DNA of 64,000 nucleotides, from positions 62,001 through 126,000 of the forward strand of contig JAMLIR010000003.1 of assembly GCA_023954045.1 (NCBI GenBank). The letters run 5' to 3'. The notes beneath the pieces are model-generated. The model was not told the DNA's origin and ran no database searches. It saw only the letters and a program-made list of their open reading frames with translations. Of this stretch, positions 41,678 to 50,957 are shown piece after piece. The stretch is from Burkholderiaceae bacterium. Its GTDB lineage: Bacteria; Pseudomonadota; Gammaproteobacteria; Burkholderiales; Burkholderiaceae_E. The number at the start of each line of letters is the position of its first letter. The stretch's first letter is position 1. A program made the position numbers and the translations under genes.

Positions 41678-43195
41678 CTACTTCACAGCCTTCAGCGCCA
41701 CCCCAGCGCCTTTGCCTCCTGCGGCTTGTGCATCGCGCGTTCCGGCGGCCAGTCCCTGAATCGCGTTTCCGGCACGCACACCAACCCAGCCGAGCGAGGC
41801 CACCCAAAACGTCGGCAGCACGATGAACATCGTCGCCATGACGAAGTTCAGCAGCATGTCCCCGAAGGCGTTGTTCAGGCCGATCAGCGGATCGAAGTTG
41901 CTGTGCGGCCGGTTCGCCCCGAACCCCCAGCCGTAGAGCGCATCGAGGATGGTGGAGTCGAGCCAGCGCGCGAGCTGGAACCAGAAGTCCACGAAGAACA
42001 GCGCGAACTGCACACAGCTCACCGCGACCAGCGCCTTCAGCTCGTAAGTGCCGAAGACCAGCACGAGCGGGATGCAGATGACCAGGGCCATTTTGAGCAG
42101 CGACAGCACCATCGGCAGCGCTTGGCGCACCACGTCCATCGCCGGGAAGAAGCCGAGCGAGCCCATCGTCATGCCCAGGTCGCCGGCGCCGCGCGTCACG
42201 ATGTTGGGCAGCGTCTTCTCGATCTGTCCGCCATAGTCGGTGTAGACCGAGCCCTGGTTCATCTTCTGCTGCCTTGGCGAGACCACGGCCCGGATCACCG
42301 AGTCGTTCACCTCGGCCTGCGACAGGAAGCCCGCCCAGCGGCCGATGCGCGTCAGCAGGTCGGGATCGACCTGGGCCAGCAGGCGCGCGCGCAGGCCACT
42401 GTTGCCGTCGGACCACCACTGCCTGCAGGTCGGGTAGCCCCCGCCGCTGTCCACCTGGGCCAGCCCCGCATCGCGCGTCGCGTCGTAGGGCCAGGCCGTG
42501 CGGGGCGTGTTCGAGTGATAGGTGTCGTAGAAGCCCGCGTTGTCCAGGAAGTAGCTCGACCCGATCCAGGTGACGTCGTTCATCTGGTCGTCTGAAAGCG
42601 TGGGCCGGCTCATGAACAGCTTGGCCCGCGACGGGCCGTAGCAGTCGTGCACGAAGTCGCCCACCTCCTGGGCCAGCACCGGGTCGTCGATGCGCGTGGC
42701 GTCCACGTCCATGCGCATCTGCCGCAGGTCCGTGCCGCAGGGGATCGCCGCCACCGCGCCGCCCGTGACCGCCTTCGAGATCGAGTGCATGAAGAACCAC
42801 CACACCGGCACCAATGCGCTCTGGTTGTTCAGCGTGGTGTACGCGTTCGACCAGCCGGTGTCGTTGGGCTGCGGGACGCTGACCTGGCACTGCGCGGAGC
42901 GCGTCGTGTCGAAACGGATCGTGCTGAGGTCGACTGGGATGAAAGGCACGCCCGCAAACAGGATGACGACGATCGCCACCCACACCCGGTTCTCGATGCG
43001 CATCGAGGACAGCACGCCCTTGTTGCCTTCGTCGGCGCCTTCGGCGCGTGCGCGCAGCCACTCCTGAACGACGATCACCACGAAGGGCAGCGCGAACACG
43101 CCGCTGGCCACCAGGATGTTCCAGATGCCGTTGTTGACGATCCACCCGACGAGCGTCAGGTAATACTCCAGGTAGTCGGTCGTGTAGAGGGTCAT
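41678..43195 (-). CDS. TraG N-terminal-like mating-pair protein
   Basis: The 505-residue inner-membrane protein has an N-terminal pair of hydrophobic helices (IWNILVASGVFALPFVVIVV, WVAIVVILFAGVPFIPV), a periplasmic middle region with several cysteines, and C-terminal helices (LKMALVICIPLVLVFGTYEL, VSCVQFALFFVDFWFQLARW, TMFIVLPTFWVASLGW). This is the TraG_N layout of mating-pair stabilisation and entry-exclusion proteins. It is the last gene of the minus-strand transfer run next to the DUF3742 gene. Confidence 0.9.
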   Translation of the reverse strand: MTLYTTDYLEYYLTLVGWIVNNGIWNILVASGVFALPFVVIVVQEWLRARAEGADEGNKGVLSSMRIENRVWVAIVVILFAGVPFIPVDLSTIRFDTTRSAQCQVSVPQPNDTGWSNAYTTLNNQSALVPVWWFFMHSISKAVTGGAVAAIPCGTDLRQMRMDVDATRIDDPVLAQEVGDFVHDCYGPSRAKLFMSRPTLSDDQMNDVTWIGSSYFLDNAGFYDTYHSNTPRTAWPYDATRDAGLAQVDSGGGYPTCRQWWSDGNSGLRARLLAQVDPDLLTRIGRWAGFLSQAEVNDSVIRAVVSPRQQKMNQGSVYTDYGGQIEKTLPNIVTRGAGDLGMTMGSLGFFPAMDVVRQALPMVLSLLKMALVICIPLVLVFGTYELKALVAVSCVQFALFFVDFWFQLARWLDSTILDALYGWGFGANRPHSNFDPLIGLNNAFGDMLLNFVMATMFIVLPTFWVASLGWVGVRAGNAIQGLAAGTRDAQAAGGKGAGVALKAVK

Positions 43196-43218
43196 GGCGT
43201 GTTCCTCGCCTCAGTCGT

Positions 43219-43578
43219 TCAGCCGCTGCGCAGCAGTTGGCTGCCTTCGAGCAAAACCAGGGTGACGACGGCCGCGATCTCGACGCGCAGCAAGCGCTGA
43301 TGCGTTTCGGCCGATGGCTCGCGTGCCCGCAGGCGCCGACGCATCCACAGCCATCCGTAGGCCGTGGCCGCGTAGAGCAGCAGCCGCCAGACGAAGAAGT
43401 GGGCCGAGTGCTCGCGCAGCCACCGATCCCAGCCGTCGACGCTGCCGACGACGTGGATGCCGGCCACGTTCACGCCCACCGCGATGCCAGCGACCGCCAG
43501 CACCCACAGCAGCACGAGGGCCACGCGCCGGTTGAACAACCAGGCGGGCCGCAGCCAGGCCCATGCGCTCGCGGCCAT
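43219..43578 (-). CDS. Small ICE membrane protein of unknown function
   Basis: The 119-residue protein has three hydrophobic helices (VALVLLWVLAVAGIAVGVNV, FVWRLLLYAATAYGWLW, VEIAAVVTLVLLEGSQLL) with basic loops. It overlaps the stop of the preceding gene by one base and lies between the TIGR03755 and TraG-like genes, where a conserved small membrane protein is normal for this ICE family. No named function. Confidence 0.82.
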   Translation of the reverse strand: MAASAWAWLRPAWLFNRRVALVLLWVLAVAGIAVGVNVAGIHVVGSVDGWDRWLREHSAHFFVWRLLLYAATAYGWLWMRRRLRAREPSAETHQRLLRVEIAAVVTLVLLEGSQLLRSG

Positions 43579-44978
43579 CAGGGGTTCCTCGGCTTCTGCA
43601 CTTCCTTGAGCCGGTCGCGCGTGGTGTCGCCCTCGAAGATGCCGCGCGAGCCAGCAGCGCGCGTGCCGTGCCGCTGCACGATCGCCATCGCCGAATTGCC
43701 GGCCAGCGTGCGCCGCAGCTCCAGCTCGGTCTTGAGGTTGTTGATCTCCTGCTCCAGCGCGCTGTTCTCCTGATCGACCGCCTTCACGGCCAGTTCGTTG
43801 GCGGCGACGTTGGGCTCCTTCTTGCCGGTCAGCAGCGTGCGCTGTAGTAGCAACGCCTTCTCCAGCACGCTCGACAGTGCGGCCTCGGACGCCAGGCGCT
43901 TGCCGAGCAGGTCTTGGTCGGGCTCGTCGCGCAGCGCCTCGATCACGCCGCGCGTGATCGGCAGCGAATTGCTACCGGCTGCTTCGAGGTTCGCCACAGT
44001 CATCGGCGTCGAGCCTGTCACGAGCCCCTGCAGCGCCTGCAGCTTTGTCTCGTACTCTTCCTGGATCACCGGCGTCAGGCCGACGCCGGGCGTCGTCTGC
44101 GTCTTGGTGCAGGTCTCGCAGGTGCGTTGCTCGCGTTCGCCGAGCACGCGCGTGGCGAAGTCCGCTGCGGCCTGCGGCGAGGACCAGGTTTGGCAGGTCA
44201 GCCGGTTGCCGCAGGACGCGCGCGGAATCGACGAAGTGTCGGCGACGCCGCGGCTGTTGAGCAGGTTGTAGCCGGCGCGGGTCACATCGCCGACCACTTT
44301 GATCGAGCCCTGTCCCGAGCCACCTGCATTGCTGCCGCCGACCCAGGGCACGCCGTTGTTGCCCTTGTTCGATTCGGCCTGTTCCACAGCCGACACGGCA
44401 TCGGTGCTGCTCACCGCATCGCGCAGCGCAAAGCCCTCGGCGAGCTGATCCCAGCCCGCCTGGCCGCCGGCCATGTCCGCCATCCGATTGGCCATCGCTT
44501 TGCAGGTCAGCTTGCTGCGGTCGAAGTCGAGCCGCGCTTGCAGCACGCCGTTGGTCAGCAGGTTGTAGAGGCCAGGATCGGCGCGCTGGATGATCAGCGC
44601 CGGCAGCGAGGCGACGGCGCTGGTCGCGCTCTGGATCACGTTGCTCATGATCTGCTGGAAGCCGTTGGTGATGCCGTTCAACTGGTTCTGCAGCGTCGTC
44701 GTGATGCTCATGTCGCCGCAGATCAGGTTGCTGTTCCAGCCGATGCCCACACCGATGCTCTGCATGTTCCCGGCGCCGCCCATGGACACGGCGCGGCCGC
44801 CGCCGATGCTGTAGAGCACGTCGTCGCCGATGACGCTGCCGCTCACGCCGACGCCGGTCGGGTTGATGCGGGTCTGCGCCCACGCGACGCCGGCCCCGGC
44901 GGTGACGGCGCAGGCGAGCACGATGCTGAGCGTGTAGGGCTTGGCGCGTTGCGCAAGACGGAGGAAAGACGTTTGCAT
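43578..44978 (-). CDS. TIGR03755-family integrating conjugative element protein (TraH-like)
   Basis: The 466-residue exported protein has a signal peptide (SIVLACAVTAGAGVAWA), then a glycine-rich conserved segment (GDDVLYSIGGGRAVSMGG), LICGDMSITTTLQNQLNGIT, cysteines in CGNRLTCQTWSS and CETCTKTQTTPG, and a C-terminal coiled coil (QENSALEQEINNLKTELELR). It corresponds to the TraH-type pilus assembly component of F-like systems. The start M at 44978 follows an AAAGACG-type ribosome site; upstream codons overlap the previous gene. Confidence 0.88.
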   Translation of the reverse strand: MQTSFLRLAQRAKPYTLSIVLACAVTAGAGVAWAQTRINPTGVGVSGSVIGDDVLYSIGGGRAVSMGGAGNMQSIGVGIGWNSNLICGDMSITTTLQNQLNGITNGFQQIMSNVIQSATSAVASLPALIIQRADPGLYNLLTNGVLQARLDFDRSKLTCKAMANRMADMAGGQAGWDQLAEGFALRDAVSSTDAVSAVEQAESNKGNNGVPWVGGSNAGGSGQGSIKVVGDVTRAGYNLLNSRGVADTSSIPRASCGNRLTCQTWSSPQAAADFATRVLGEREQRTCETCTKTQTTPGVGLTPVIQEEYETKLQALQGLVTGSTPMTVANLEAAGSNSLPITRGVIEALRDEPDQDLLGKRLASEAALSSVLEKALLLQRTLLTGKKEPNVAANELAVKAVDQENSALEQEINNLKTELELRRTLAGNSAMAIVQRHGTRAAGSRGIFEGDTTRDRLKEVQKPRNP

Positions 44979-44988
44979 GGGGCGCACC

Positions 44989-45939
44989 TCAGTTGAAATC
45001 GACGCTGCCGAGGAAGACCTGGCCGCGGCGCTGACAGCAGGCATAGGGCCGCCACAGCGCCCAGGCGTAATCGCCCTGTTGCGCCTGCGTGAGACTTCCG
45101 CTGTGCGGGAAGACGACGCAACTGTTCGAGAGCGTGGGCGTGAGCGGCTGCCACTTGCCCGTCGAGGCGTCGGTCTCCATCAGCGCGCCGGCCGGCCAGT
45201 AGCCGTCGCGCGAGCTGGCGAGCAGCGGCTGGTACACGTGGATCTGGTTGCGGCGCGTCACGACGTCGCCCGCGCGCTGCGCGACCACGGCGCCGCTCTT
45301 GTGGTCGTCGGTCTGGTGCAGGAAGCCGCCACGCGCGTAGACGTTGCCCCACAGGTTCATGCCCGTGCGCGTGCCGATCTCGCGCCGGCCCGGAATGAGC
45401 GCTTCGGGGTAGAAGGCTTCCGGGATGTTGTAGCGCCAGGCGATGGTGTCCAGCGTGCTGAGCAGGTACGGCATGAAGGCCGTGCCGGCACCCTCGCACG
45501 AGTAGCCGAAGGAACTGGCGAACTGGCTGAACACGTAGCCGCCGGGGTGGCCGATGACATCCGCGTTCTTGAACTTGGCGAGGTTGTTCTCGTTGTCGTG
45601 GTTCGTCGTGCCGTCGCCGCCGGCCTGCGCCGTGGTGTTCGGCGCGCTCATCGCACGCACCTCGACCCACGGGTTCTGCCCGGTATTGCTGTAGCTCGAT
45701 ACCACCGCGTCCGGAACGTAGTGCCGCACCTTCACCGACGTGCGCACCGAGCAGCCGAACGTGGTGCAGAACAGCCAGTAGCAGATGCCGACGACGCGGT
45801 ACTCGATGCAGTCGGGCGACAGGGCCGAGGACACGATGGTGGCGGTGTTCAGGGCGAAGCTCGATGCCGCGCCGCCCAGCAGCACCGAAGCGATGGCAAG
45901 GCGCGCGCGGCGCGACGATGCCGACAGCAGGCGTTTCAT
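44989..45939 (-). CDS. TIGR03756-family integrating conjugative element protein (TraU-like)
   Basis: The 316-residue exported protein has a signal peptide (LAIASVLLGGAASSFA) and a TraU-like cysteine-rich body: SPDCIEYRVVGICYWLFCTT, FGCSVRTSVKVRHYVPD, FSQFASSFGYSCEGAG and SNSCVVFPHSG..YACCQRRGQVFLG. TraU acts in pilus and DNA transfer in the periplasm and needs disulfides, fitting the DsbA-like gene nearby. It overlaps the upstream gene by ATGA. Confidence 0.9.
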   Translation of the reverse strand: MKRLLSASSRRARLAIASVLLGGAASSFALNTATIVSSALSPDCIEYRVVGICYWLFCTTFGCSVRTSVKVRHYVPDAVVSSYSNTGQNPWVEVRAMSAPNTTAQAGGDGTTNHDNENNLAKFKNADVIGHPGGYVFSQFASSFGYSCEGAGTAFMPYLLSTLDTIAWRYNIPEAFYPEALIPGRREIGTRTGMNLWGNVYARGGFLHQTDDHKSGAVVAQRAGDVVTRRNQIHVYQPLLASSRDGYWPAGALMETDASTGKWQPLTPTLSNSCVVFPHSGSLTQAQQGDYAWALWRPYACCQRRGQVFLGSVDFN

Positions 45940-46382
45940 GGCTGCGTCCTCCGATGGGCTTCGATGCGGGCGACGGCGCGCGCCACGTCGGGCTCGCCGT
46001 AGACCACGTAGCGGCGGTCGACCACCACGGCGGGCACCTTGGCGATGCCCAGCCCCCAGGCATCGGCCACACCCTGGTAAGCGCTGCCGATGCGCCGTTG
46101 CAAGGCCTGGCCGCCATCGCGCAGCCGCTGCTGCACGAGTGCGGCGGCGCGGCTGGGGTCGTTGGGCAGGCCGGCCGCCAGCTCGGCCTCGATGCGCTCG
46201 GGCAGGTCCAGCTCGACCACGCGCGCGCCGGCCGTGGATTGCACCGGATGGCGGCTGTCGGTCACGACCAGCACGTCGGCGGCAGAAGCGACCTGGCCGC
46301 ACAGGGCAAGCAGCAACCCTCCCGCGCACGCGATGCGCGTGGCCCGCCGCTGCGGGATGGAATTGAACAAGGGGGCCGTCAT
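45936..46382 (-). CDS. TIGR03757-family integrating conjugative element protein (TrbC/TraW-like)
   Basis: The 148-residue exported protein (signal IACAGGLLLALCGQVASA) has the core DVLVVTDSRHPVQSTAGARV, RDGGQALQRRIGSAYQGVAD and KVPAVVVDRRYVVYGEPDVA, a thioredoxin-like fold without CxxC. In F-like systems the counterpart is a periplasmic pilus assembly factor. ATGA overlap with the next gene. The upstream 46383-46499 gap has no gene. Confidence 0.88.
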   Translation of the reverse strand: MTAPLFNSIPQRRATRIACAGGLLLALCGQVASAADVLVVTDSRHPVQSTAGARVVELDLPERIEAELAAGLPNDPSRAAALVQQRLRDGGQALQRRIGSAYQGVADAWGLGIAKVPAVVVDRRYVVYGEPDVARAVARIEAHRRTQP

Positions 46383-46489
46383 GGCGGGCGTCCTGGGAAT
46401 GAAAGCAAGACCCCTAGTCGAACGCCGAAGGCATGTCCGCTGCGACAAGGAATGCGCACCGCGCACACCCCGCTTTCGCAAGCAGCGCA

Positions 46490-46519
46490 CGGAAGAAGAA
46501 CGGGAGCCAAAGCTCCCGT
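46490..46519 (-). terminator. Probable intrinsic terminator after the 46525-47103 gene
   Basis: On the minus strand ACGGGAGC-TTTG-GCTCCCGT forms a perfect 8-bp stem with a 4-base loop, followed by TTCTTCTTCC. It begins six bases after the TGA. It would separate this gene from the TIGR03757 group, which would then need its own promoter. Confidence 0.65.
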
Positions 46520-46524
46520 GGGGA

Positions 46525-47103
46525 TCAGGCGACCGCAGCCGTTGAGGCTTGAACGGCGCGGCGGGCATGGGCCTGCCAGAACGGATCGACCAGCCGGCCG
46601 GCGAGCACGCGGGCACGCAGGCGCAGGCCTTCGGCCGTGCTGTAGTTGTCCCAGCCGGCCTCGTAGGAGGCCTCGCCGCGCAGATCATCGACCTGCTTGG
46701 CGACGGCGGCCGCTTCCTCGTCTGAGGTGATGGGCTCGGACCAACGGATGCCGGCACCCCACACCTGGCCGGTGAGCACGAGGCGGTTCAGGGAATCGCG
46801 CACGAGGACCAGCTCCGGCCGGAAGTCCAGCGCGTCGCTGTCCGGGTTCAAGTCGAACTCGTGCTCCGACACGCAGGCCAGGGCCAGCGCCATCGCGTCC
46901 TCGATGAGGCCGCGTTCGCCGAGTTCGAGGATGGAAGGCACCCAGTAGGTGCCGTAGGTCGGATCGTCCTCGGGGTACTCGACCTGGCCTTGGCAGGTGA
47001 TGGTGAACTGGCGCCAGAACACATCCTCGCGGATGAAGGTTCCGGCGCGGTAAGGCGTGGCCACGAAGGTCACGCCATCGACAACATGGGTCTTGGGTTG
47101 CAT
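46525..47103 (-). CDS. Conserved ICE protein of unknown function (192 residues)
   Basis: The soluble-looking protein begins MQPKTHVVDGVTFVATPYRA and includes EDDPTYGTYWVPSILELGER, LVLVRDSLNRLVLTGQVWGA and DDLRGEASYEAGWDNYSTAE. No signal peptide, membrane helix or catalytic motif is evident. I do not recognise a family; homologues are expected in related elements at this position. It is followed by a terminator hairpin, so it may be a separately controlled accessory gene within the transfer region. The 192 bp between it and the DsbA-like gene holds nothing recognisable. Confidence 0.7.
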   Translation of the reverse strand: MQPKTHVVDGVTFVATPYRAGTFIREDVFWRQFTITCQGQVEYPEDDPTYGTYWVPSILELGERGLIEDAMALALACVSEHEFDLNPDSDALDFRPELVLVRDSLNRLVLTGQVWGAGIRWSEPITSDEEAAAVAKQVDDLRGEASYEAGWDNYSTAEGLRLRARVLAGRLVDPFWQAHARRAVQASTAAVA

Positions 47104-47295
47104 GGCAGTCTCCAAAGAAGGTGCGGGAACGCCATGCCGCCCCTGCGGGCGTGGGCGACCCGCGTGGGATGAACAACAAGCGAAGGAAGAACAGGCATCC
47201 ACCACCGCAGCGCGGCGGCTGTTCGCGTCCAGGATGCGAAGCGAACGGGGTCGATCAGCGCGGCCGGGGCCGCGGCGTAGCCTTGAAGATCGGGG

Positions 47296-48051
47296 CTACC
47301 TGGACATGTCGCCGAGTGACTCGGCAGGCATTTCCTTCGATGCGGTTTCGGCGGTGCCGCCGGCCGCCAGCAGGTCGATGGCCGACAGCAGCGCATCGCC
47401 TTCGACCGGGCCATGCAGCAGCAGCGTCTTGCCGGACTGGCGGTCCTGCAGGCGCAGCGTGGGCGTGACCTTGACGCCCTCCTGCGCGGCGCTCGCCGAC
47501 TGCGCGCGGATCAGCGTGTCAGGGCGGTCGCTGTCGAGGCACTGCTGGGCGGCCGGCGTGATGCCGGGATAGCCCAGGCCCTCGGGCAGGCCCTGGCCGT
47601 CGCCGCGGGTGTGCGTGTAGACCCATTCGACCGCCTGCCAGAACGCGGCCGCGCCGCCGGCTTCGCCGACGCACTCGACCAGGCGCGCATTGGCGGTCGC
47701 GGCCGGCTCGTGCGTCGTCAGCGGCAGGTGGTGCCACTGCCAGTTCACCTCGGGGTGCGCGTCGATCCACTGCTTTAGCACCGCGAAGTAGGCGCGGCAG
47801 AACGGACATTCGAGGTCGGCGTACTCCACCACCGTGAAGCGTGCATCGGCGCGTCCGTAGCGCCACGGCGGGCCGGCCGTGGCATCAGGTGCCGCCGTGG
47901 GCGCGGGATTGAACTCGGCCGGCGTGGAAGCCCCTTCGGCGATCGGCGCCTGTGGCTGCATGCCGAGCCAGACCGTCGCGATCAGGGCAACCACGAGCAG
48001 CACGGCGACCAATGCGACGGAGCGGGATGGAACGAAGCGAGTGATCCGCAT
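47296..48051 (-). CDS. DsbA/thioredoxin-like periplasmic protein of the transfer system
   Basis: The 251-residue protein has an N-terminal membrane anchor (VALVAVLLVVALIATVWLG), then a thioredoxin fold with the active site in YADLECPFCRAYF (CPFC), helix VLKQWIDAHPEVNWQWHHLP and cis-Pro region VKVTPTLRLQ. It probably forms or isomerises disulfides in the cysteine-rich TraU/TraH-like proteins. It lies 11 bp downstream of the TraC ATPase gene. Confidence 0.87.
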   Translation of the reverse strand: MRITRFVPSRSVALVAVLLVVALIATVWLGMQPQAPIAEGASTPAEFNPAPTAAPDATAGPPWRYGRADARFTVVEYADLECPFCRAYFAVLKQWIDAHPEVNWQWHHLPLTTHEPAATANARLVECVGEAGGAAAFWQAVEWVYTHTRGDGQGLPEGLGYPGITPAAQQCLDSDRPDTLIRAQSASAAQEGVKVTPTLRLQDRQSGKTLLLHGPVEGDALLSAIDLLAAGGTAETASKEMPAESLGDMSR

Positions 48052-48062
48052 GGTGTTCTCCG

Positions 48063-50957
48063 TCACCCGAGCGCATCGAGCGCCAGCGACTCGATGCCGC
48101 GCGCGCGGTCGATCTTCTCGGCGATCTTGAAGGCCGCATCCAGCTCGCCAATGCCGTACTGCTGCATCAACTGGAAGCGTTCCGCCTTCTCTTCCGGCTC
48201 GGTCTGAGCCAGCGCCAGGTAGAGGCTGGGAGGCACCGCACGGAACAGCACCTCCACGCTCTTGGAGAGGATCACGCCCTCGGTGAACTTGCCCGCCTCC
48301 TTGCGGGCCGACAGCATCAACGCCTTCTGTGCCGGGTTCAGCTCGCGGAAGCGCGCGATCTTCTCCACCTCGTCCGGTGGCATGGAGAGGCAGATCCACC
48401 ACTCGATCATGTTGAGCATGGGCTCGGCGGCCTTGGGCAGGTCGTCGATGTTCTGCGTCGCCAGCCAGTACCAAGCGCCGAGCTTGCGCCACATCTTCGT
48501 GATCTTCACGACGTAGGGCGCAAGCAGCGGGTTCTTGGTGATGATGTGGCCTTCATCCGTCACGTTGATGATCGGCCGGCCGAGGAATTGATCCCGCTCG
48601 GCGATGTTGTTGACCGTGTTGATCAGCGAGATGTAGGCGATGGAGAGCTGCGCGTTGTAGCCCTCGCGCGCGAAGGTGGCGAGGTCCACGATGGTGATGT
48701 CGGCCTCGGGCCAGGGCGTGCCGGGCCGGTCGAACATCTCGCCGTCCACGCCCTGGCAGAACATATCCATCGCGTCCGCCATCTCCAGCAGCCGCGCGCG
48801 CCGCACCTCGGGCAGCGACGTGTCGCGGGCGCGCTCGCGCAGGGCATCGCGCACGTCGCGCGTGAGCACGGTGCGTTGCTCGGCTACGCAGCTCTGCGCC
48901 GCATCGAGGATGCACTGGCGGATCAGGCTGCGATCGGCGCGCGTCATCCGTGCTTCCTCCTTGTCCTCGCCGCCGGTAATCATCAGCCGCGCTGTGATCT
49001 CCAGCTCGCCGAGCACGTCGCGCTGCTCGTCCAATTCCTCGCTGTGGCTTGCCGCCTGCGCGGCGGGCTCCTGGTCCTCGTCCAGCGCATCGGCATCCAG
49101 CGTCTGCACCTGGCTGGGCGTATCGACCAGCCGGTGCGCGTCGGCGAACGGCGCGAGGCTGACGCCAGCGCCGGGGGCGAGCTTCACGCGATGCACCTTG
49201 AGGCCCAGCCGCGTGGCGAAGTCGCCGAACAAGCCGAAGCTGTTGCCGGCCTCCACGATGAACAGGCGCGGCCGGTAGATCGCCGTGACCTGGTTCAGGA
49301 TGTTGTTGAGCGTGGCGCTCTTGCCCGAGCCGGTGGGGCCGAACAGGAAGAGATGCGCGTTCATTTGCCGGTCGAGGCGGTTCAGCGGGTCGAAGGTGAT
49401 CGGCCCGCCGCCGCGGTTGAAGAACGTGATGCCAGGATGCCCCGTGCCCTGGCTGCGGCCCCACACCGGCGCGAGGTTGGCGGCGTGCTGCGCGAACATC
49501 AATTGCGTGTACCACTGGCGCTTGTCCTGCGCCGGATCGAACACGCAGGGGAGCCAGCGCAGGTAGCTGTTCAGCGGCGCCACCTCGTCTTCCTCGCGCA
49601 CTGGCTGCAGACCGGCGTTGAGCATGACGTTCACCAGTTGCAGGCCGCGGCTGTCGAGCTGTGCGAGGTCGCGTCCGCGCAGGTAGAAGGCCAGTGCGCC
49701 GCGGTAGAGCTTGTGCGCGCTGCCGATCAGGCCGCGCGCTTCCTGCACGTCGCGGCGCGTCTGCTCCGAGGCCAGCGTCTCGCCGACCGACTTCTTGCTC
49801 AGGTGGTTCAGGTGCGCTTCGAGCACGTCCTGCGGCGTCGCGACGATGGTCAGGCACATCACCGTGTCCTCGGGCATCTGGTCGAACAGCGCGTTGACGG
49901 CATCGCCGCCCTTGCGCGTTTCGCCGGTGACGTGGCCGGTCGCAGGCGGCATGCGCAGCCGGTCCATCACGACGATCCGGTGCGGCATGCCGTCGAACAG
50001 CCACGTGCCGTTCGCCATGTCCGAGCGCGGCCGGCCGAAGAACAAGCGTTGCGCGAAGTCCCCGCTGGCCAACTCGATCTCGCCGTCTTCGGTTTGCTCG
50101 GGATAGCGCGTGAGCGCATAGAAGCGCTCGCGGTCGTCGGCGCCGGCGCCGAGTAGCGTCGGACGCGGGTTGAACCAGCGCAGCAGCCAGTCGTGGATGT
50201 CGGCCGCTGCCATGCGCCGGGACTTCACGCCCGCGTTGGCGAGGCCGCCCACGAGCCGGTCGCAGATCGTCGTCAGCGCCTGCTCGGGGGACTGGCCGCG
50301 CCGGGATGCGCTGGCCGTGTTCGCCCGCCGGTAGACCACCATGCGCACGCGCCGCACCTGGCCGCGCCACGGCAGGCGCGTCACCGTCGTGTCCTCGAAC
50401 AGGCCGCCGGGCTTGGCGATGGCGCGCAGGTGATGCCCGAAGAACCGCAGGTAGAAGTCCGTGAAGGCGCTGCCCAGGGCGCGCGGCCGCACGTAGTCGG
50501 CCAGCCCGCGCAGGTAGTTGTCCCAGGTCGATTCGTCCTGGGCGTAGAGCTGCACCACCCAGGGGTTCTCGTCGAGTTCGTCGAAAGAGTCCTGCAGCGC
50601 GTTCTCCAACGCATCGCGTGCCTGCCACAGCCAGGCTATCTCGCGGCCCTCGGTGCCCACGGGCGCCAGCTCGAAGAAGCCTGCGACCGACTGGCCGTCT
50701 TCCAGCAGCATGCTCTTGGAACCCGGCAGGTACTCCACCCAAGGGAGCAGATCGGCGAAGGACGGCGACACGCCATAGAGGGCCTGCATGTCCGCCTCGG
50801 TGGCCGGACGGCGCGGCCGGTCGGCTGCTGCGGTGCCTGGCTCAGGGATGCCGTGCGCTGCGAGCGTCGTCACGTGCCGCGACCAGGCGTCCTCGCCCTG
50901 CGGGTCCGAGCCAGCCAATGCGAGGGCCTTGCGCGGCCAGGGCAAGGTCCAGGCCAT
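48063..50957 (-). CDS. TraC-type conjugative transfer ATPase (TIGR03744 family)
   Basis: The 964-residue VirB4/TraC ATPase powers pilus assembly from the cytoplasmic face. It has the N-terminal TraC-type domain with ATPase-associated TraC_F landmarks, the Walker A motif FLFGPTGSGKSATLNN near residues 535-548, a Walker B-type strand (INVTDEGHIITK), and the C-terminal WYWLATQNIDDLPKAAEPML and VEKIARFRELNPAQKALML segments. Its ATG overlaps the TIGR03751 stop by one base. Confidence 0.93.
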   Translation of the reverse strand: MAWTLPWPRKALALAGSDPQGEDAWSRHVTTLAAHGIPEPGTAAADRPRRPATEADMQALYGVSPSFADLLPWVEYLPGSKSMLLEDGQSVAGFFELAPVGTEGREIAWLWQARDALENALQDSFDELDENPWVVQLYAQDESTWDNYLRGLADYVRPRALGSAFTDFYLRFFGHHLRAIAKPGGLFEDTTVTRLPWRGQVRRVRMVVYRRANTASASRRGQSPEQALTTICDRLVGGLANAGVKSRRMAAADIHDWLLRWFNPRPTLLGAGADDRERFYALTRYPEQTEDGEIELASGDFAQRLFFGRPRSDMANGTWLFDGMPHRIVVMDRLRMPPATGHVTGETRKGGDAVNALFDQMPEDTVMCLTIVATPQDVLEAHLNHLSKKSVGETLASEQTRRDVQEARGLIGSAHKLYRGALAFYLRGRDLAQLDSRGLQLVNVMLNAGLQPVREEDEVAPLNSYLRWLPCVFDPAQDKRQWYTQLMFAQHAANLAPVWGRSQGTGHPGITFFNRGGGPITFDPLNRLDRQMNAHLFLFGPTGSGKSATLNNILNQVTAIYRPRLFIVEAGNSFGLFGDFATRLGLKVHRVKLAPGAGVSLAPFADAHRLVDTPSQVQTLDADALDEDQEPAAQAASHSEELDEQRDVLGELEITARLMITGGEDKEEARMTRADRSLIRQCILDAAQSCVAEQRTVLTRDVRDALRERARDTSLPEVRRARLLEMADAMDMFCQGVDGEMFDRPGTPWPEADITIVDLATFAREGYNAQLSIAYISLINTVNNIAERDQFLGRPIINVTDEGHIITKNPLLAPYVVKITKMWRKLGAWYWLATQNIDDLPKAAEPMLNMIEWWICLSMPPDEVEKIARFRELNPAQKALMLSARKEAGKFTEGVILSKSVEVLFRAVPPSLYLALAQTEPEEKAERFQLMQQYGIGELDAAFKIAEKIDRARGIESLALDALG

